This document shows, one piece after another, positions 46,997 to 55,205 of a stretch of 64,000 nt of DNA. The notes under the pieces were generated by a model that was not told the DNA's origin, did no database searches, and saw nothing but the letters and a program-made list of their open reading frames with translations. Every line of letters begins with the position of its first letter. Positions within the stretch are counted from its first letter, which is position 1. The position numbers and the translations under genes are program-made. The stretch comes from JAEUIE01 sp047602475. GTDB lineage: Bacteria > Planctomycetota > Planctomycetia > Gemmatales > HRBIN36. Location of the stretch: contig JASGHE010000005.1 in the NCBI GenBank assembly GCA_047602475.1, positions 434,001 to 498,000 of the forward strand. Reading direction: 5' to 3'.

Positions 46997-47229
46997 GGGA
47001 GAACCTGCCGTTGCACTTGGCTTGACAGTAACGTGTCTGATTTTGTCGCTGCCTCTGAGAGTTCTTTTTTTTTGACAGCTACTCGTTCTCTCGCTTCCCA
47101 AATCGCTTTACGATGTATTGTCCCCTCAACTCCAGAGAGAACCATCCGTTGCATATGTGGGTTGAGTCTTATCCCAATCTCTTTAATTGTGCCATCGTTG
47201 TCTAACGTCCAAGGTATGCTGTAATCCAT
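46936..47229 (-). CDS. Small phage protein, unknown
   Basis: AAAGGAG precedes the ATG at 47229. The 97-residue product is basic and helical in its middle (REDGTIK-like start, then RKAIWEARERVAVKKKELSE). It ends with a CGSC motif and a Lys/Glu-rich tail. It overlaps the glycosyltransferase start by about 60 bases. Its position after the fibre gene suggests a fibre accessory or chaperone role, but there is no direct evidence. Confidence 0.65.
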   Translation of the reverse strand: MDYSIPWTLDNDGTIKEIGIRLNPHMQRMVLSGVEGTIHRKAIWEARERVAVKKKELSEAATKSDTLLSSQVQRQVLPCGSCGKKKVAVQLKKEESK

Positions 47230-47237
47230 GTTCTCCT

Positions 47238-49865
47238 TTACTCACTTACTTCAATCGTAAATCCAACTACATCGCTTCCAATTCTTGCTCGTCCCCAGAA
47301 GAGTTCCTCACTCAGCATGGAAAGGGGCTTACCGTTCAATGTCTTTGCTTGCTTGTCCACCACCAAAGAGATTGGCGGAAGTCCCCCTCTGTATTTACCG
47401 TCATCGCCTGCAATTAAATAACCTGTGGAACTTGTCCCCAAGAATTCAAAGTGAAGTGAGTTAGCTGGAGGAGCAGCCATAGCAAGAGCCATCGGAGCCA
47501 TGCCCAACCCCTCCTCTGCTATCTCCTTGCAGCAAAGGACATCGGGGTTGCAGTCTGAGGCATCGCTGTCGCTGTATCCGTCACGGTAGGAAGCAGGGCA
47601 AATCGTTATCGTTGCAGGTTGTCCGCAACAGCCATAGCCGAAAGAATAAAAACCCCAAGCATCATAGCCACACTGACAGCCTTGATCCGCTCCGTTGTCC
47701 AAGCATGAAAGACAATGAGGGTTCGTCTCTCCTTCTGGTCTGTATTTGTAAAGGACGTATGTATTGCAATCGTTGCATTGAAACTCTGGTAAGTCACTTC
47801 CCATCGTGTCGCTCATATCCTCAAGCAGAGTTCTACAAGCATAATCATCGGGGTTCAAAAAGATGTAGGAACGTGAGCAACCGCAAGGTCCGCCAAAGCC
47901 TGCAATGTGAGAGACGTAAGCAGGCCAGCCCGGCGAACCGGGGTCGGCTTCTGCTCTGTAGCAATCTCCTACCACATATCCGAGACTCTCAAGGTAGGCT
48001 TTCGTTGCTTCGCAAGATGCCTCATCCGCCATTGGAGCTAAGTCCCCGCAAGCGTGACAAGGTCCAGTAGTTTGCTCGTCATAGAGCAAGCAGTCTTCCG
48101 CCGACCATTCCGAATCAGCACAGTAGAGTTCTGTCATGCCTTCCGCATACCAATAGTAGATTGGATCAACGGGAGGAACCTCGTCATACATGTAGCAGCC
48201 CATGTAAGAAGAGATTGCAGGATGCCAAGTCTCAGGTCCGCCGTGACCGAAAGTAGTATCTTCTTCTCCACAACCAAGCTCACAGCATTTACCTTGACCA
48301 ACATTCTCCGCAAGCGTTCCCCAAAAGCAGTTGCCTCGATGTTCGGGGTAAGCGTTGTAAGGTCCGTGATAAAGCTCTACCCTCCTCACGTCTTCGTCAT
48401 CAAAGTTTTCACAGCCATGAGCAAACTTCCAATCGGTTGGAGAGCCGATCAGAGGTCCGGGAAACAACACAGCCCCATACATGTGAGGAACGGTTTCGAT
48501 CTGCCATATCGTCGGCATCAAGTTATCGTCATCAGGTCCGTTACAGCCGCAACAATCAATCAGTGGAGGACGATCACAGCAGCGAATGAAATCTTCAAAG
48601 TGATAATGCAGCCCGTTGATTACTTCGTCTGAATCGTGACGATGACCTGGGGGATTGTCCTCTTGCCCTACATCCTGATTACTTGCTTGGACTGTTCCAA
48701 GGAGTCCGCTACCTTCGTAGGAGAACCCAACGGAAGGACTTCCTCCTTGAGGACTCGTAACGCTTCCAACCTTTCCACTTCCAAAGAACTTGCCAGTTCC
48801 TTTGAACTCATTGCCAGAAGAGGAAGTAGGACGAGCAAGGCTCCCTCCTCCTGCAAAGACTCCTCCTGCTTGAACCACTGTTGAAGGAGTTGTGAATGTC
48901 CCTGCCTTACCTCCTCCAAAGAAGATTCCTGTAACCTGAGTCCCGCTCTCTGTGTTGGAGATGTTCCCTGCTCGTCCGCTCGCTTCATAGGTGAATGAAC
49001 CGGAATTGGAGGTTGAAGAAGTGTCAGCAAGTCCAGCAATCGTAAAGAGCTTTCCAGAAGCAAGGACGATTGCTGCTGTTCTTGGAACAGCTAAGCCTGA
49101 TAGGAGCAGGTTACCCAAAGGGGTATAGGTTCCCGAAGTCTTAGGGACTCCAAGCCCCTTGAAGGTAAGGGAGCCAAACGGGGAATAAGTTCCTGTAACT
49201 TGCTGTGTGGCAATGCCGTTGAAAGTGAGCTTGCCTACTGGCGTATGTGAGAACGAGTTCCCGCTCGTGTAAGTGATCCAGACTTCCCCTCTCGCTCCGC
49301 TTCCTGCCGATCCTCCCGTGTAAGCTCCTCCTCCTGCTCCTCCTGGTATTGAGCCGTTGGTTGCTGAAACAGTGTTATAAGTTCCTCCGTTACCTCCTGC
49401 TCCTCCTCCAGTTGGTGCGGAGCCTCCGCTTCCTCCTGTGTTCCCTGAGTTTGCAGAGCCGTTATTCCCGATGCTGCCTGTTCCTGCGGAAGAGCCTCCT
49501 CCCCCTCCACCATGATTTCCTTTGCCCGGTGCAGTCCCGCCTGTGCCTCCAGCATAGGTAACGACATTTCCCACGCTCGGATTGTTTAGACCAATTATGC
49601 CCGGCGAAGCTCCACCCATTGCATTGAGTTGAGAGCCGTCTACCCAATAAGAATCATTCGTTGCTGTCCCGACCGTGATGGAATAGGAGTTGCCCGCCGT
49701 AACTGTGATGGTGGATTTGGCGTAGTCTCCTCCTGCTCCTCCACCCAACCCTGTGAGTGCTGACGTACCGCCGTTACCTCCTCCTCCCCATGCCTCAACC
49801 GTAACGCTTGTCACGCCAGACGGACATAACCAAGAACCGCTACTTGTAAAAATATCTGTAGCCAT
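47238..49865 (-). CDS. Phage tail fibre / adhesin with Gly-rich N-domain and cysteine-rich C-domain
   Basis: The 875-residue protein starts with a glycine-rich domain (SGVTSVTVEAWGGGGNGGTS; many GG runs to residue about 200), common in phage and adhesin fibres. Short repeats follow: a unit like LTFNGIATQQVTGTYSP that recurs as LTFKGLGVPKTSGTYTP, and FFGGGK/FFGSGK units. From about residue 426 to 780 lies a region with 32 cysteines (CCDRPPLIDCCGCNG, GKCCELGCG, CLSCLDNGADQGCQCG), unusual for a phage fibre. The C-terminus ends with a compact domain (LFWGRARIGSDVVGFTIEV). Host binding is inferred from position. Confidence 0.82.
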   Translation of the reverse strand: MATDIFTSSGSWLCPSGVTSVTVEAWGGGGNGGTSALTGLGGGAGGDYAKSTITVTAGNSYSITVGTATNDSYWVDGSQLNAMGGASPGIIGLNNPSVGNVVTYAGGTGGTAPGKGNHGGGGGGSSAGTGSIGNNGSANSGNTGGSGGSAPTGGGAGGNGGTYNTVSATNGSIPGGAGGGAYTGGSAGSGARGEVWITYTSGNSFSHTPVGKLTFNGIATQQVTGTYSPFGSLTFKGLGVPKTSGTYTPLGNLLLSGLAVPRTAAIVLASGKLFTIAGLADTSSTSNSGSFTYEASGRAGNISNTESGTQVTGIFFGGGKAGTFTTPSTVVQAGGVFAGGGSLARPTSSSGNEFKGTGKFFGSGKVGSVTSPQGGSPSVGFSYEGSGLLGTVQASNQDVGQEDNPPGHRHDSDEVINGLHYHFEDFIRCCDRPPLIDCCGCNGPDDDNLMPTIWQIETVPHMYGAVLFPGPLIGSPTDWKFAHGCENFDDEDVRRVELYHGPYNAYPEHRGNCFWGTLAENVGQGKCCELGCGEEDTTFGHGGPETWHPAISSYMGCYMYDEVPPVDPIYYWYAEGMTELYCADSEWSAEDCLLYDEQTTGPCHACGDLAPMADEASCEATKAYLESLGYVVGDCYRAEADPGSPGWPAYVSHIAGFGGPCGCSRSYIFLNPDDYACRTLLEDMSDTMGSDLPEFQCNDCNTYVLYKYRPEGETNPHCLSCLDNGADQGCQCGYDAWGFYSFGYGCCGQPATITICPASYRDGYSDSDASDCNPDVLCCKEIAEEGLGMAPMALAMAAPPANSLHFEFLGTSSTGYLIAGDDGKYRGGLPPISLVVDKQAKTLNGKPLSMLSEELFWGRARIGSDVVGFTIEVSE

Positions 49866-50434
49866 TATCCTCCTACTGTTTCGGAGTCAGAGGAATCAGG
49901 GCAATCAACATTGGCAAGGACTGGCAACTTAACGTAAGTCAAAACCGTTGCCCCATCGTCACAGCCGATGTCAGCTAAGACACGGACACAGACGGTTGGA
50001 ATGTCGGGGAAGTCGGATGAGTTGGAAGAACCTCCTCCTGATCCTGCCACGTCTACAAATCTCCAATCTCCTGCCGACGTGTAATAGAGCCTCACATAGG
50101 TTCCAATGGGAACAGAACTCCGGTTATAACCAGAGCAAGTAACTCGCCTTGGTTGGCTCTCTGAGTGCCAAGTAAATCCTTGAACGGGGAAGACTTCTTC
50201 TGCATAGTAAGTTCTTGAGTCTGAATCCGTATCTGACTCGTCTGAGGAATCCGCCTCCTCAACAATGACAGCATCCATCTCTTGAGGCACGAGACGAAGA
50301 TGTTGTCCGCCTGCTCTGTAGACGACTTCTAAAGGATGAGCCACAGACACATAGAGAGACTCAACTGCTTTTTGCAACTCATTGAACTGCTGAATAAATT
50401 TGGGATCAAAAGGATCGCTGATTTTCTTATACAT
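49865..50434 (-). CDS. Phage tail-associated protein, unknown
   Basis: The start has AAAGGAG upstream. The 189-residue product has a helical N-terminus (FIQQFNELQKAVESLYVSVA), an acidic Ser/Asp stretch (EADSSDESDTDSDSRT) and a beta-rich segment (IGTYVRLYYTSAGDWRFVDV). Its stop overlaps the next start (TAATG), so it is coupled to the fibre gene. It could be a fibre-attachment or distal-tail protein, based only on position. Confidence 0.7.
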   Translation of the reverse strand: MYKKISDPFDPKFIQQFNELQKAVESLYVSVAHPLEVVYRAGGQHLRLVPQEMDAVIVEEADSSDESDTDSDSRTYYAEEVFPVQGFTWHSESQPRRVTCSGYNRSSVPIGTYVRLYYTSAGDWRFVDVAGSGGGSSNSSDFPDIPTVCVRVLADIGCDDGATVLTYVKLPVLANVDCPDSSDSETVGG

Positions 50435-50442
50435 GCTCTCCT

Positions 50443-51420
50443 TTAGGATGGGTATTTGAACAGTTTTCTAAAGTCGCCTGCCTGATACGTTCTGTATCCT
50501 GTCTTGGTTCCGTTGAGCGTTGCTAAGTCGAAACGAGGAGAAGCAAGGAAGCTGTTTAGGTAATAGTTGTGACCAGCGTTATTGTCTTCTATGTTGTCAT
50601 CGGACGTGTCCCCGCCAAATCCTGAATCGTAGAAGTTGTAGCCAAGTCCGTTATTCATCGTGAGAAACTTATAGGTAATGTTCCAGAAGGCTCCTTGCTG
50701 AAAAGCCCACGAGTTGTGACGTGTCATCTCATAGTCTTCAAAGAGCAAAGTCCCTGCGGGATACCATTCGTCAAAGAGTCGATCATTGGTAGTTCCTTTG
50801 AGAGCAAGCATCACCTCTTCCATTGGACAGATTCCAAAGTCAATCTCAGGAACCTCAAGCCAAGTGTAAGAGACTCCTCCCTCTTTACTGACTACGCCGG
50901 GAGGTTCGGGGAGAGCGGGTTTCGTCCCGTCTGCTCCTGCTGAGAGGAAAATCATTCGTCCCTGAATCGTCCTGTAGCTCCCTCCAGAGGAAGGTTGGCG
51001 GATAACGTAGCGATCAAGTTCCGTTGTGATCTGATTGTCAGGAAGGATAAGCTCTTGCTTAGAACGATAGCAGACAGTCACCTTCTGATATTTGAATTGA
51101 GGGATGCCACTTGCGGATTGAGTATCGTTATCGTCAGGCAATCCGAAGTCTTCATAGTCTGCGGAAACTGCAAAGCGTTTTTTGAAGTAGGGATGCTGGT
51201 CGGGGAGAACTCGCTCCAGCGTCGTACCAGTCCATTTCGAGTAACCAAGCAAATCGTCAAGGAAGGGAGCCAACTTGTCATCATGACAGAACAGGATGCG
51301 AGTAGCTTCACTGTCTTCTTGTCCGCTTCGTCCTTTTTGTTGGTAGGCTTCTGCGTAGCCATCCTCTGGCATACTTCGCAAATCTGAGCCTGTGTATAGA
51401 GTCCAATTTTCTTTGAGCAT
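50443..51420 (-). CDS. Phage distal-tail protein candidate
   Basis: The 325-residue protein has many aromatic residues and beta-strand-like segments (GGVSYTWLEVPEIDFGICPM, SWAFQQGAFWNITYKFLTMN). No family is recognised. The position after the tape-measure gene is where distal-tail and hub proteins usually lie. There is no Shine-Dalgarno; instead a phage motif (CTAAATAC, 51425-51432) stands four bases before the ATG, which may indicate a leaderless message. Confidence 0.68.
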   Translation of the reverse strand: MLKENWTLYTGSDLRSMPEDGYAEAYQQKGRSGQEDSEATRILFCHDDKLAPFLDDLLGYSKWTGTTLERVLPDQHPYFKKRFAVSADYEDFGLPDDNDTQSASGIPQFKYQKVTVCYRSKQELILPDNQITTELDRYVIRQPSSGGSYRTIQGRMIFLSAGADGTKPALPEPPGVVSKEGGVSYTWLEVPEIDFGICPMEEVMLALKGTTNDRLFDEWYPAGTLLFEDYEMTRHNSWAFQQGAFWNITYKFLTMNNGLGYNFYDSGFGGDTSDDNIEDNNAGHNYYLNSFLASPRFDLATLNGTKTGYRTYQAGDFRKLFKYPS

Positions 51421-51424
51421 ACCT

Positions 51425-51432
51425 GTATTTAG
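51425..51432 (-). promoter_or_regulatory. Phage motif CTAAATAC, site 1
   Basis: The motif is directly upstream of the ATG at 51420. It is one of seven TARATAM sites found in the gaps of the phage module on the minus strand. Confidence 0.45.
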
Positions 51433-51463
51433 TTGCGAATCGGCAGAATCTAACTCCTTTAGA

Positions 51464-51491
51464 TTGACTGGTCGGAACCTGGCCCATAAAC
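51464..51491 (+). promoter_or_regulatory. Promoter candidate for the plus-strand membrane-protein gene
   Basis: TTGACT, a 16-base spacer and ATAAAC precede the gene at 51522. The match is moderate. Confidence 0.4.
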
Positions 51492-51521
51492 CCAGACCAC
51501 CAAACTTTTAGAGGACTTGTC

Positions 51522-51707
51522 ATGAACAAGAGAGCGATTATCTGGATTGCGTTTGCTGTGGTCTTTGGAGGACTCTGCTACTTCGGAAGTAGCCTTGCTT
51601 CAAAGCAGGAAAGAGAGATGGAGGATCACTCCAAGAAAGTAGTAGAGGACTTGAACAGGATGAAAAATCTGAGTCAGGAAGACTTGGATAGGCTCTACAA
51701 GAAGTGA
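51522..51707 (+). CDS. Small membrane protein, autonomous gene inside the phage module (moron-like)
   Basis: The 61-residue product has one N-terminal membrane helix (IIWIAFAVVFGGLCYFGSSL) and a charged helical tail (EDHSKKVVEDLNRMKNLSQE). It is read against all surrounding structural genes, with AGAGGA before its ATG, a promoter candidate upstream and its own terminator downstream. That layout is typical of 'morons', phage genes expressed from the prophage to benefit the lysogen. Superinfection exclusion is a common role of such membrane proteins, but none is shown here. Confidence 0.75.
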   Translation: MNKRAIIWIAFAVVFGGLCYFGSSLASKQEREMEDHSKKVVEDLNRMKNLSQEDLDRLYKK

Positions 51708-51730
51708 GCCTCAAGGATTCAGAAGGCTTG

Positions 51731-51755
51731 AGCCTCCCGTATGGGAGGCTTTTTT
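51731..51755 (+). terminator. Terminator of the membrane-protein gene
   Basis: AGCCTCCC and GGGAGGCT form an eight-bp stem with loop GTAT followed by six T. The T run overlaps the stop codon of the converging tape-measure gene. Confidence 0.85.
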
Positions 51756-52869
51756 AGTTGATGCCTGAGAGTATGCTTACTGGCTTAGTGCCTTGCTTGA
51801 CTTGCTGTTCCATCAGAACTTCTTGGCGTTTGAGAATGAGGTTTGCTTCCCTCATGAGCTTCTCTTGGGGCGATTCGATTTGAGCGGATTGAATTCTCCT
51901 TTGAGCATCGGCAATGCCTCCAACACTCACAGACTTGAAATCCTGTCCCATCCCTGCCATGATTCCAGCGAAGGGATTAGCAGGCTTGTCCGGCTCCTTG
52001 GAGAGCTTCAAGTCTTTCCCGCTCAATGCTTGATCCAAGATTGCCTTTGCTACTCCGATGTTGTTTGCTACTTCGTCCTGAGTCTGTTTGTGTCTGGAGT
52101 AGTCCGTCTCCATTCCAAACCATTCATTGCCGATTGAACTAAGCCCCATCCCCATCGTGCTTTTCTTGTTCCAAGCCTCTGCCTGTTCTTGGTTTCGCTT
52201 TGTCTCTTTGTCGATGACAAGCTGAGCTTGCCTTGCACGCTCTTTGGGGTCTTTGATTGCCATCAACTCCTTACCTACAGTGGAGTTGTCGATGTCCTTT
52301 TGTGTGACGTTTCCGCCTCTCATTCGCTCCAGACGTTCGACCAGCTTGTTAGCATGATCCTCCATATCCTTCATCGTCTTGAGAGTCATTCCAATAGCTC
52401 CAGCTATCGCCATGATTCCCATAAGCAAAGGAGACGTAGCAACAGACATCAGCACATTGAATAGAGAGATTGCTTTAGGAAGCAGCATGAGGATGCCAGT
52501 AACGCCAAGAGCAATCTTCGTCCAATAGAGGACGTTATCTCTTTGAGCAGAAGACAACCCATAGAACCATTTAGCCAAACCCATGATGTAGCCAGTAGCT
52601 TGACGAATAAGCGGAATGAAAATCATTCCTACGCTTCCTGACAGTATCCCAACTGAGGCAGAGAACTCGTCTACAGTTCTTGGAGAAGCAGCACGAGTAA
52701 AGCCAATGATGCTTGCTGTGAGTCCACCGAAAGCGAGAGCGGAGCGGTTGCCAATCTTCTGTAGCTCAATGCCGACGTTGCGGACACCACCGTAGAGACT
52801 TCCTAAAGCGGACTTTGCTTTCTCAACTCCGTCTAAACCCACTTTGTAGAAAACTGCGTAGTCTGCCAT
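51754..52869 (-). CDS. Phage tail tape-measure protein (short)
   Basis: The 371-residue protein begins with a helical repeat typical of tape-measure N-termini (VEKAKSALGSLYGGVRNVGI). It has hydrophobic helices (MIFIPLIRQATGYIMGLAKW; IALGVTGILMLLPKAISLFN; LLMGIMAIAGAIGMTL) and a long charged tail. It sits directly after the frameshifted chaperone genes, the conserved place for this gene. The length is short for a tape measure (often 600-2000 residues), suggesting a short tail of the order of 50-60 nm by the usual length rule, which is an inference. Confidence 0.82.
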   Translation of the reverse strand: MADYAVFYKVGLDGVEKAKSALGSLYGGVRNVGIELQKIGNRSALAFGGLTASIIGFTRAASPRTVDEFSASVGILSGSVGMIFIPLIRQATGYIMGLAKWFYGLSSAQRDNVLYWTKIALGVTGILMLLPKAISLFNVLMSVATSPLLMGIMAIAGAIGMTLKTMKDMEDHANKLVERLERMRGGNVTQKDIDNSTVGKELMAIKDPKERARQAQLVIDKETKRNQEQAEAWNKKSTMGMGLSSIGNEWFGMETDYSRHKQTQDEVANNIGVAKAILDQALSGKDLKLSKEPDKPANPFAGIMAGMGQDFKSVSVGGIADAQRRIQSAQIESPQEKLMREANLILKRQEVLMEQQVKQGTKPVSILSGIN

Positions 52870-53171
52870 TACTCTCCTATTAGTCTCTTCAGTCGCCAGA
52901 GGTCAAAGGCTTTCTCTCCTTCAACTGCTCCAAGTTCCTCAGTCAGAGAAAGGAACTTAGCACGAGCTTCTTGTACGTCTTCGTCAAAGTCAGCCTTGTC
53001 TTGTCCTTCTTCTTCGTTGGAGCAGACACAGAGCAACTCAGGGAGAGTCCATTCGTTTATTTCACTGGGGCTATACCCGCAATCACGAGCGATTTCTCCG
53101 ATAACGGCATAGAGGCTTTTACCTTTACCCCCGCCTTTTTTTTTGAGGGAGGAGGCATTACTCCAGAACAT
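52869..53171 (-). CDS. Tail assembly chaperone, frameshift (T) part
   Basis: This frame is entered by -1 frameshifting at the A9 run (53136-53144), so it needs no start of its own, although an ATG exists at 53171. It encodes IARDCGYSPSEINEWTLPEL and an acidic helical end. It overlaps the first chaperone gene and stops at the tape-measure start. The gpG/gpGT arrangement is conserved in siphoviruses and myoviruses; the fusion protein recruits tail-tube subunits to the tape measure. Confidence 0.82.
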   Translation of the reverse strand: MFWSNASSLKKKGGGKGKSLYAVIGEIARDCGYSPSEINEWTLPELLCVCSNEEEGQDKADFDEDVQEARAKFLSLTEELGAVEGEKAFDLWRLKRLIGE

Positions 53172-53563
53172 TCCTTGAGCTTGTCAGCTATGTATTCAAG
53201 TCCATGCTCTACAAAGGCACGAGTAATGATGTCATCGGCTTCCTCGTCTGATAACTCAGGATGAGCCTCTTGGAGCAACAGACAGACATTCTTTCCGAGT
53301 CCGTCAGGAGTTCCCATCTTTCGTTGAACATGAGGATGGAAGAAGTCTTTAGCGGACTTACTCTCCTCAAGTGCCTCTCGTGCTAACTGAGTTGCCACAT
53401 CCAAAGGCAAGTAGGATAGCTTCTCTCGCAAGGTAGGGAGCGGGTCTTCCCAATCGGACAATGCCCACTCCGTAAATCGTTGCTTGAGCCTCAAGACGTT
53501 CCGCACGAGCTTATACTTCTTGCCTCCAACCTCAAGGGTTGTTTCTCTTCCGACGAAATCCAT
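53057..53563 (-). CDS. Tail assembly chaperone (gpG-like)
   Basis: AAAGGAG precedes the ATG at 53563. The 168-residue protein (LVRNVLRLKQRFTEWALSDW, then a helical region ending HGLEYIADKLKE) is a helical chaperone type. The slippery sequence lies near its C-terminus, so most ribosomes end here and a minority make the longer fusion with the T part. It lies between the tail-tube and tape-measure genes. Confidence 0.82.
   Translation of the reverse strand: MDFVGRETTLEVGGKKYKLVRNVLRLKQRFTEWALSDWEDPLPTLREKLSYLPLDVATQLAREALEESKSAKDFFHPHVQRKMGTPDGLGKNVCLLLQEAHPELSDEEADDIITRAFVEHGLEYIADKLKECSGVMPPPSKKKAGVKVKASMPLSEKSLVIAGIAPVK
53136..53144 (-). promoter_or_regulatory. Programmed -1 ribosomal frameshift site (A9)
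   Basis: On the minus strand the codons TCA AAA AAA AAG GCG shift to CTC AAA AAA AAA GGC, a change to the -1 frame. The A AAA AAG heptamer is a classical slippery sequence. The shift joins the frames of 53057-53563 and 52869-53171. The overlap is 115 bases. Confidence 0.82.
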
Positions 53564-53571
53564 ATTCTCCT

Positions 53572-53952
53572 TTACGCTACATAGGTCGTTACGCTTCCTT
53601 CAATCGTGAAATCGTAAGAGCAGAAGCCGGTCTCTGAGTTTGAGTCCTTGATAGAACCCACAACGCCATCAACAGTCAGATTCTTAGACGATGATCCATG
53701 CTTGAGGATAGCTGTTGCCCAGTCACCTTCTTTGAAAGTGAGAGGCATCTTAGCCGTATCGTGATTTGCTTTGACGTTCACTACTACCTTGAACGGTGCC
53801 CCCTTGACAGGGACAAAGTTACCAGAGGAACCGCTATGAGTTCCGTCTAACACGCTTACAGTTCGGGTAGCATCCCATCCTGTTACTTGCATAGCTCCTG
53901 CATTTACTGTTACTGTTCCGCCGTAACCAGCGACAAAAGTGGTTGCACTCAA
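53572..53952 (-). CDS. Phage major tail tube protein candidate
   Basis: The start is probably TTG at 53952, five bases after GGAGG; no ATG is available in frame. The 126-residue product (SATTFVAGYGGTVTVNAGAM, then GWDATRTVSVLDGTHSG) has the beta-rich pattern of small tail-tube proteins. It stands just before the chaperone genes, where the tube gene is expected. A phage motif lies upstream at 53983-53990. Confidence 0.7.
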   Translation of the reverse strand: MSATTFVAGYGGTVTVNAGAMQVTGWDATRTVSVLDGTHSGSSGNFVPVKGAPFKVVVNVKANHDTAKMPLTFKEGDWATAILKHGSSSKNLTVDGVVGSIKDSNSETGFCSYDFTIEGSVTTYVA

Positions 53953-53982
53953 AGGCACCTCCAAAGAAATTTTTCAGTCGTA

Positions 53983-53990
53983 GTATTTAT
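53983..53990 (-). promoter_or_regulatory. Phage motif ATAAATAC, site 2
   Basis: The motif is about 30 bases upstream of the tail-tube start and ends at the stop of the upstream gene. It is one of seven related sites. Confidence 0.42.
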
Positions 53991-54433
53991 CAATTACCCA
54001 TCAAGAAAATGTTGTAACTCAATACTCCTGATGCTGTCATGTTCATGAGCTTATGGGTTCCATCTATCGTCCAAGAACCTTCAATCAGGATTCGTCCGCT
54101 CGCTGGTATTGTCACAGCAACAGGAAAAGCAGGAGTAGTCCCTCCTCCAAACGTCAGGGTTGCTGATCCTGTCAGGTTCTCAATGAAGATTACTCTCAGC
54201 GTTCCAAAGTTCTGACTCGTGTTAATGCCTGCATTGGTCAACGCTGTTAAGTCGAGACTCTCAGTAGTTGTCAAAGCTCGTGTATCGGAGAACTCCTTGG
54301 AGACTGACGAAGACGTGTAGGTTCTTGCATCACCTCCCAAGTTGAAGGAGGAGCTATACTTCTCCAAGTCGATCTGATTCGTCATCGTCCCGATAATTTC
54401 GACGTTAGTAGTCGCCTGCAAAGTTACTGCCAT
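53990..54433 (-). CDS. Phage structural protein, probably tail or decoration
   Basis: The ATG at 54433 overlaps the stop of the tail-terminator gene (TGATG). The 147-residue product is beta-rich with many Thr and Ser (VTLQATTNVEIIGTMTNQID, SATLTFGGGTTPAFPVAVTI). No family is recognised. It may be a tail-tube-associated or decoration protein, judged by its place between tail terminator and tube. Confidence 0.65.
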   Translation of the reverse strand: MAVTLQATTNVEIIGTMTNQIDLEKYSSSFNLGGDARTYTSSSVSKEFSDTRALTTTESLDLTALTNAGINTSQNFGTLRVIFIENLTGSATLTFGGGTTPAFPVAVTIPASGRILIEGSWTIDGTHKLMNMTASGVLSYNIFLMGN

Positions 54434-54828
54434 CAATCCTCCTTAAATGTTCGCTCGTATTGGACTGCATAATTCAATATCGCTGTGAAGATTCCGCTCT
54501 CTGCTCTTGTAAGCTGGTAGCCTTTCCTCATGCAATGGATCACTGAGGGATGGAACTTCCTACGGTCGAAAGCCCCCATCACAACTTCCGCTAAGTCGTC
54601 AATGAGCGGGAATGAGTCTGCTGTTATTTCGATTGTGAACGGAAGCTCTTCAACGTAGCGGTCTCCGCTCTCTACCATCACCGTTTGACTTGTGCCTACG
54701 ATTATCACAGCGTAAGGCTTATCCGTGCCTGGCGGTTGGTTCTCCATGTAGAGGGAGTCACTGCCAAAGACTTCTTGTATGTTGGGTTCTCGCTTCCAAT
54801 ATCGGTGGATTTCACTTATCAAACTCAT
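54433..54828 (-). CDS. Phage tail terminator-like protein
   Basis: The 131-residue product (YAVIIVGTSQTVMVESGDRY, FTIEITADSFPLIDDLAEVV) has the alpha/beta pattern of tail-terminator proteins and the right place in the gene order. The start has a phage motif (54833-54840) four bases upstream and no Shine-Dalgarno. Confidence 0.68.
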   Translation of the reverse strand: MSLISEIHRYWKREPNIQEVFGSDSLYMENQPPGTDKPYAVIIVGTSQTVMVESGDRYVEELPFTIEITADSFPLIDDLAEVVMGAFDRRKFHPSVIHCMRKGYQLTRAESGIFTAILNYAVQYERTFKED

Positions 54829-54832
54829 GCAG

Positions 54833-54840
54833 GTATTTAG
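54833..54840 (-). promoter_or_regulatory. Phage motif CTAAATAC, site 3
   Basis: The motif overlaps the stop codon of the upstream gene (TAA) and stands four bases before the ATG at 54828. Confidence 0.42.
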
Positions 54841-55205
54841 GGCTTCCCTGTCTGAATTATCTTGCTAATCGTTGCTTCGTTCTCCCTGATGAATCGGAGA
54901 ATGAATTCCCTGTCTGTGAGTTCAAGGATGGCTCCATACCCCAAGGACGTACCGACCATAGTCACGAGAGCGGACTCAAACCTCCAACTCAAGCTGCGGA
55001 TCAATCTTCCTGAAACTCGTTTCGGGTATTCGCCCGGGCGACTTGGATCAAGCCCCCTCCTATTTACTCCCTTTCCTCCGACCGGCTGTGCTGTGTCGAG
55101 CTTCTCTCTAATGCCTGATACGATCCAAATTGAAGCAGCCTTGAGATTGTTGCTCAGGAGCTTCTCAAAGTCTTCCTCTGGGGATACGAGGTCTTGCCAG
55201 TTCAT
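54837..55205 (-). CDS. Phage tail completion / HK97 gp10-like protein
   Basis: The ATG at 55205 overlaps the stop of the upstream gene (TAATG). The 122-residue product includes LKAASIWIVSGIREKLDTAQ and the Arg/Pro motif DPSRPGEYPKRVSGRLIRSL. That motif is common in HK97 gp10-type neck proteins. It helps join head and tail in relatives. Confidence 0.75.
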   Translation of the reverse strand: MNWQDLVSPEEDFEKLLSNNLKAASIWIVSGIREKLDTAQPVGGKGVNRRGLDPSRPGEYPKRVSGRLIRSLSWRFESALVTMVGTSLGYGAILELTDREFILRFIRENEATISKIIQTGKP

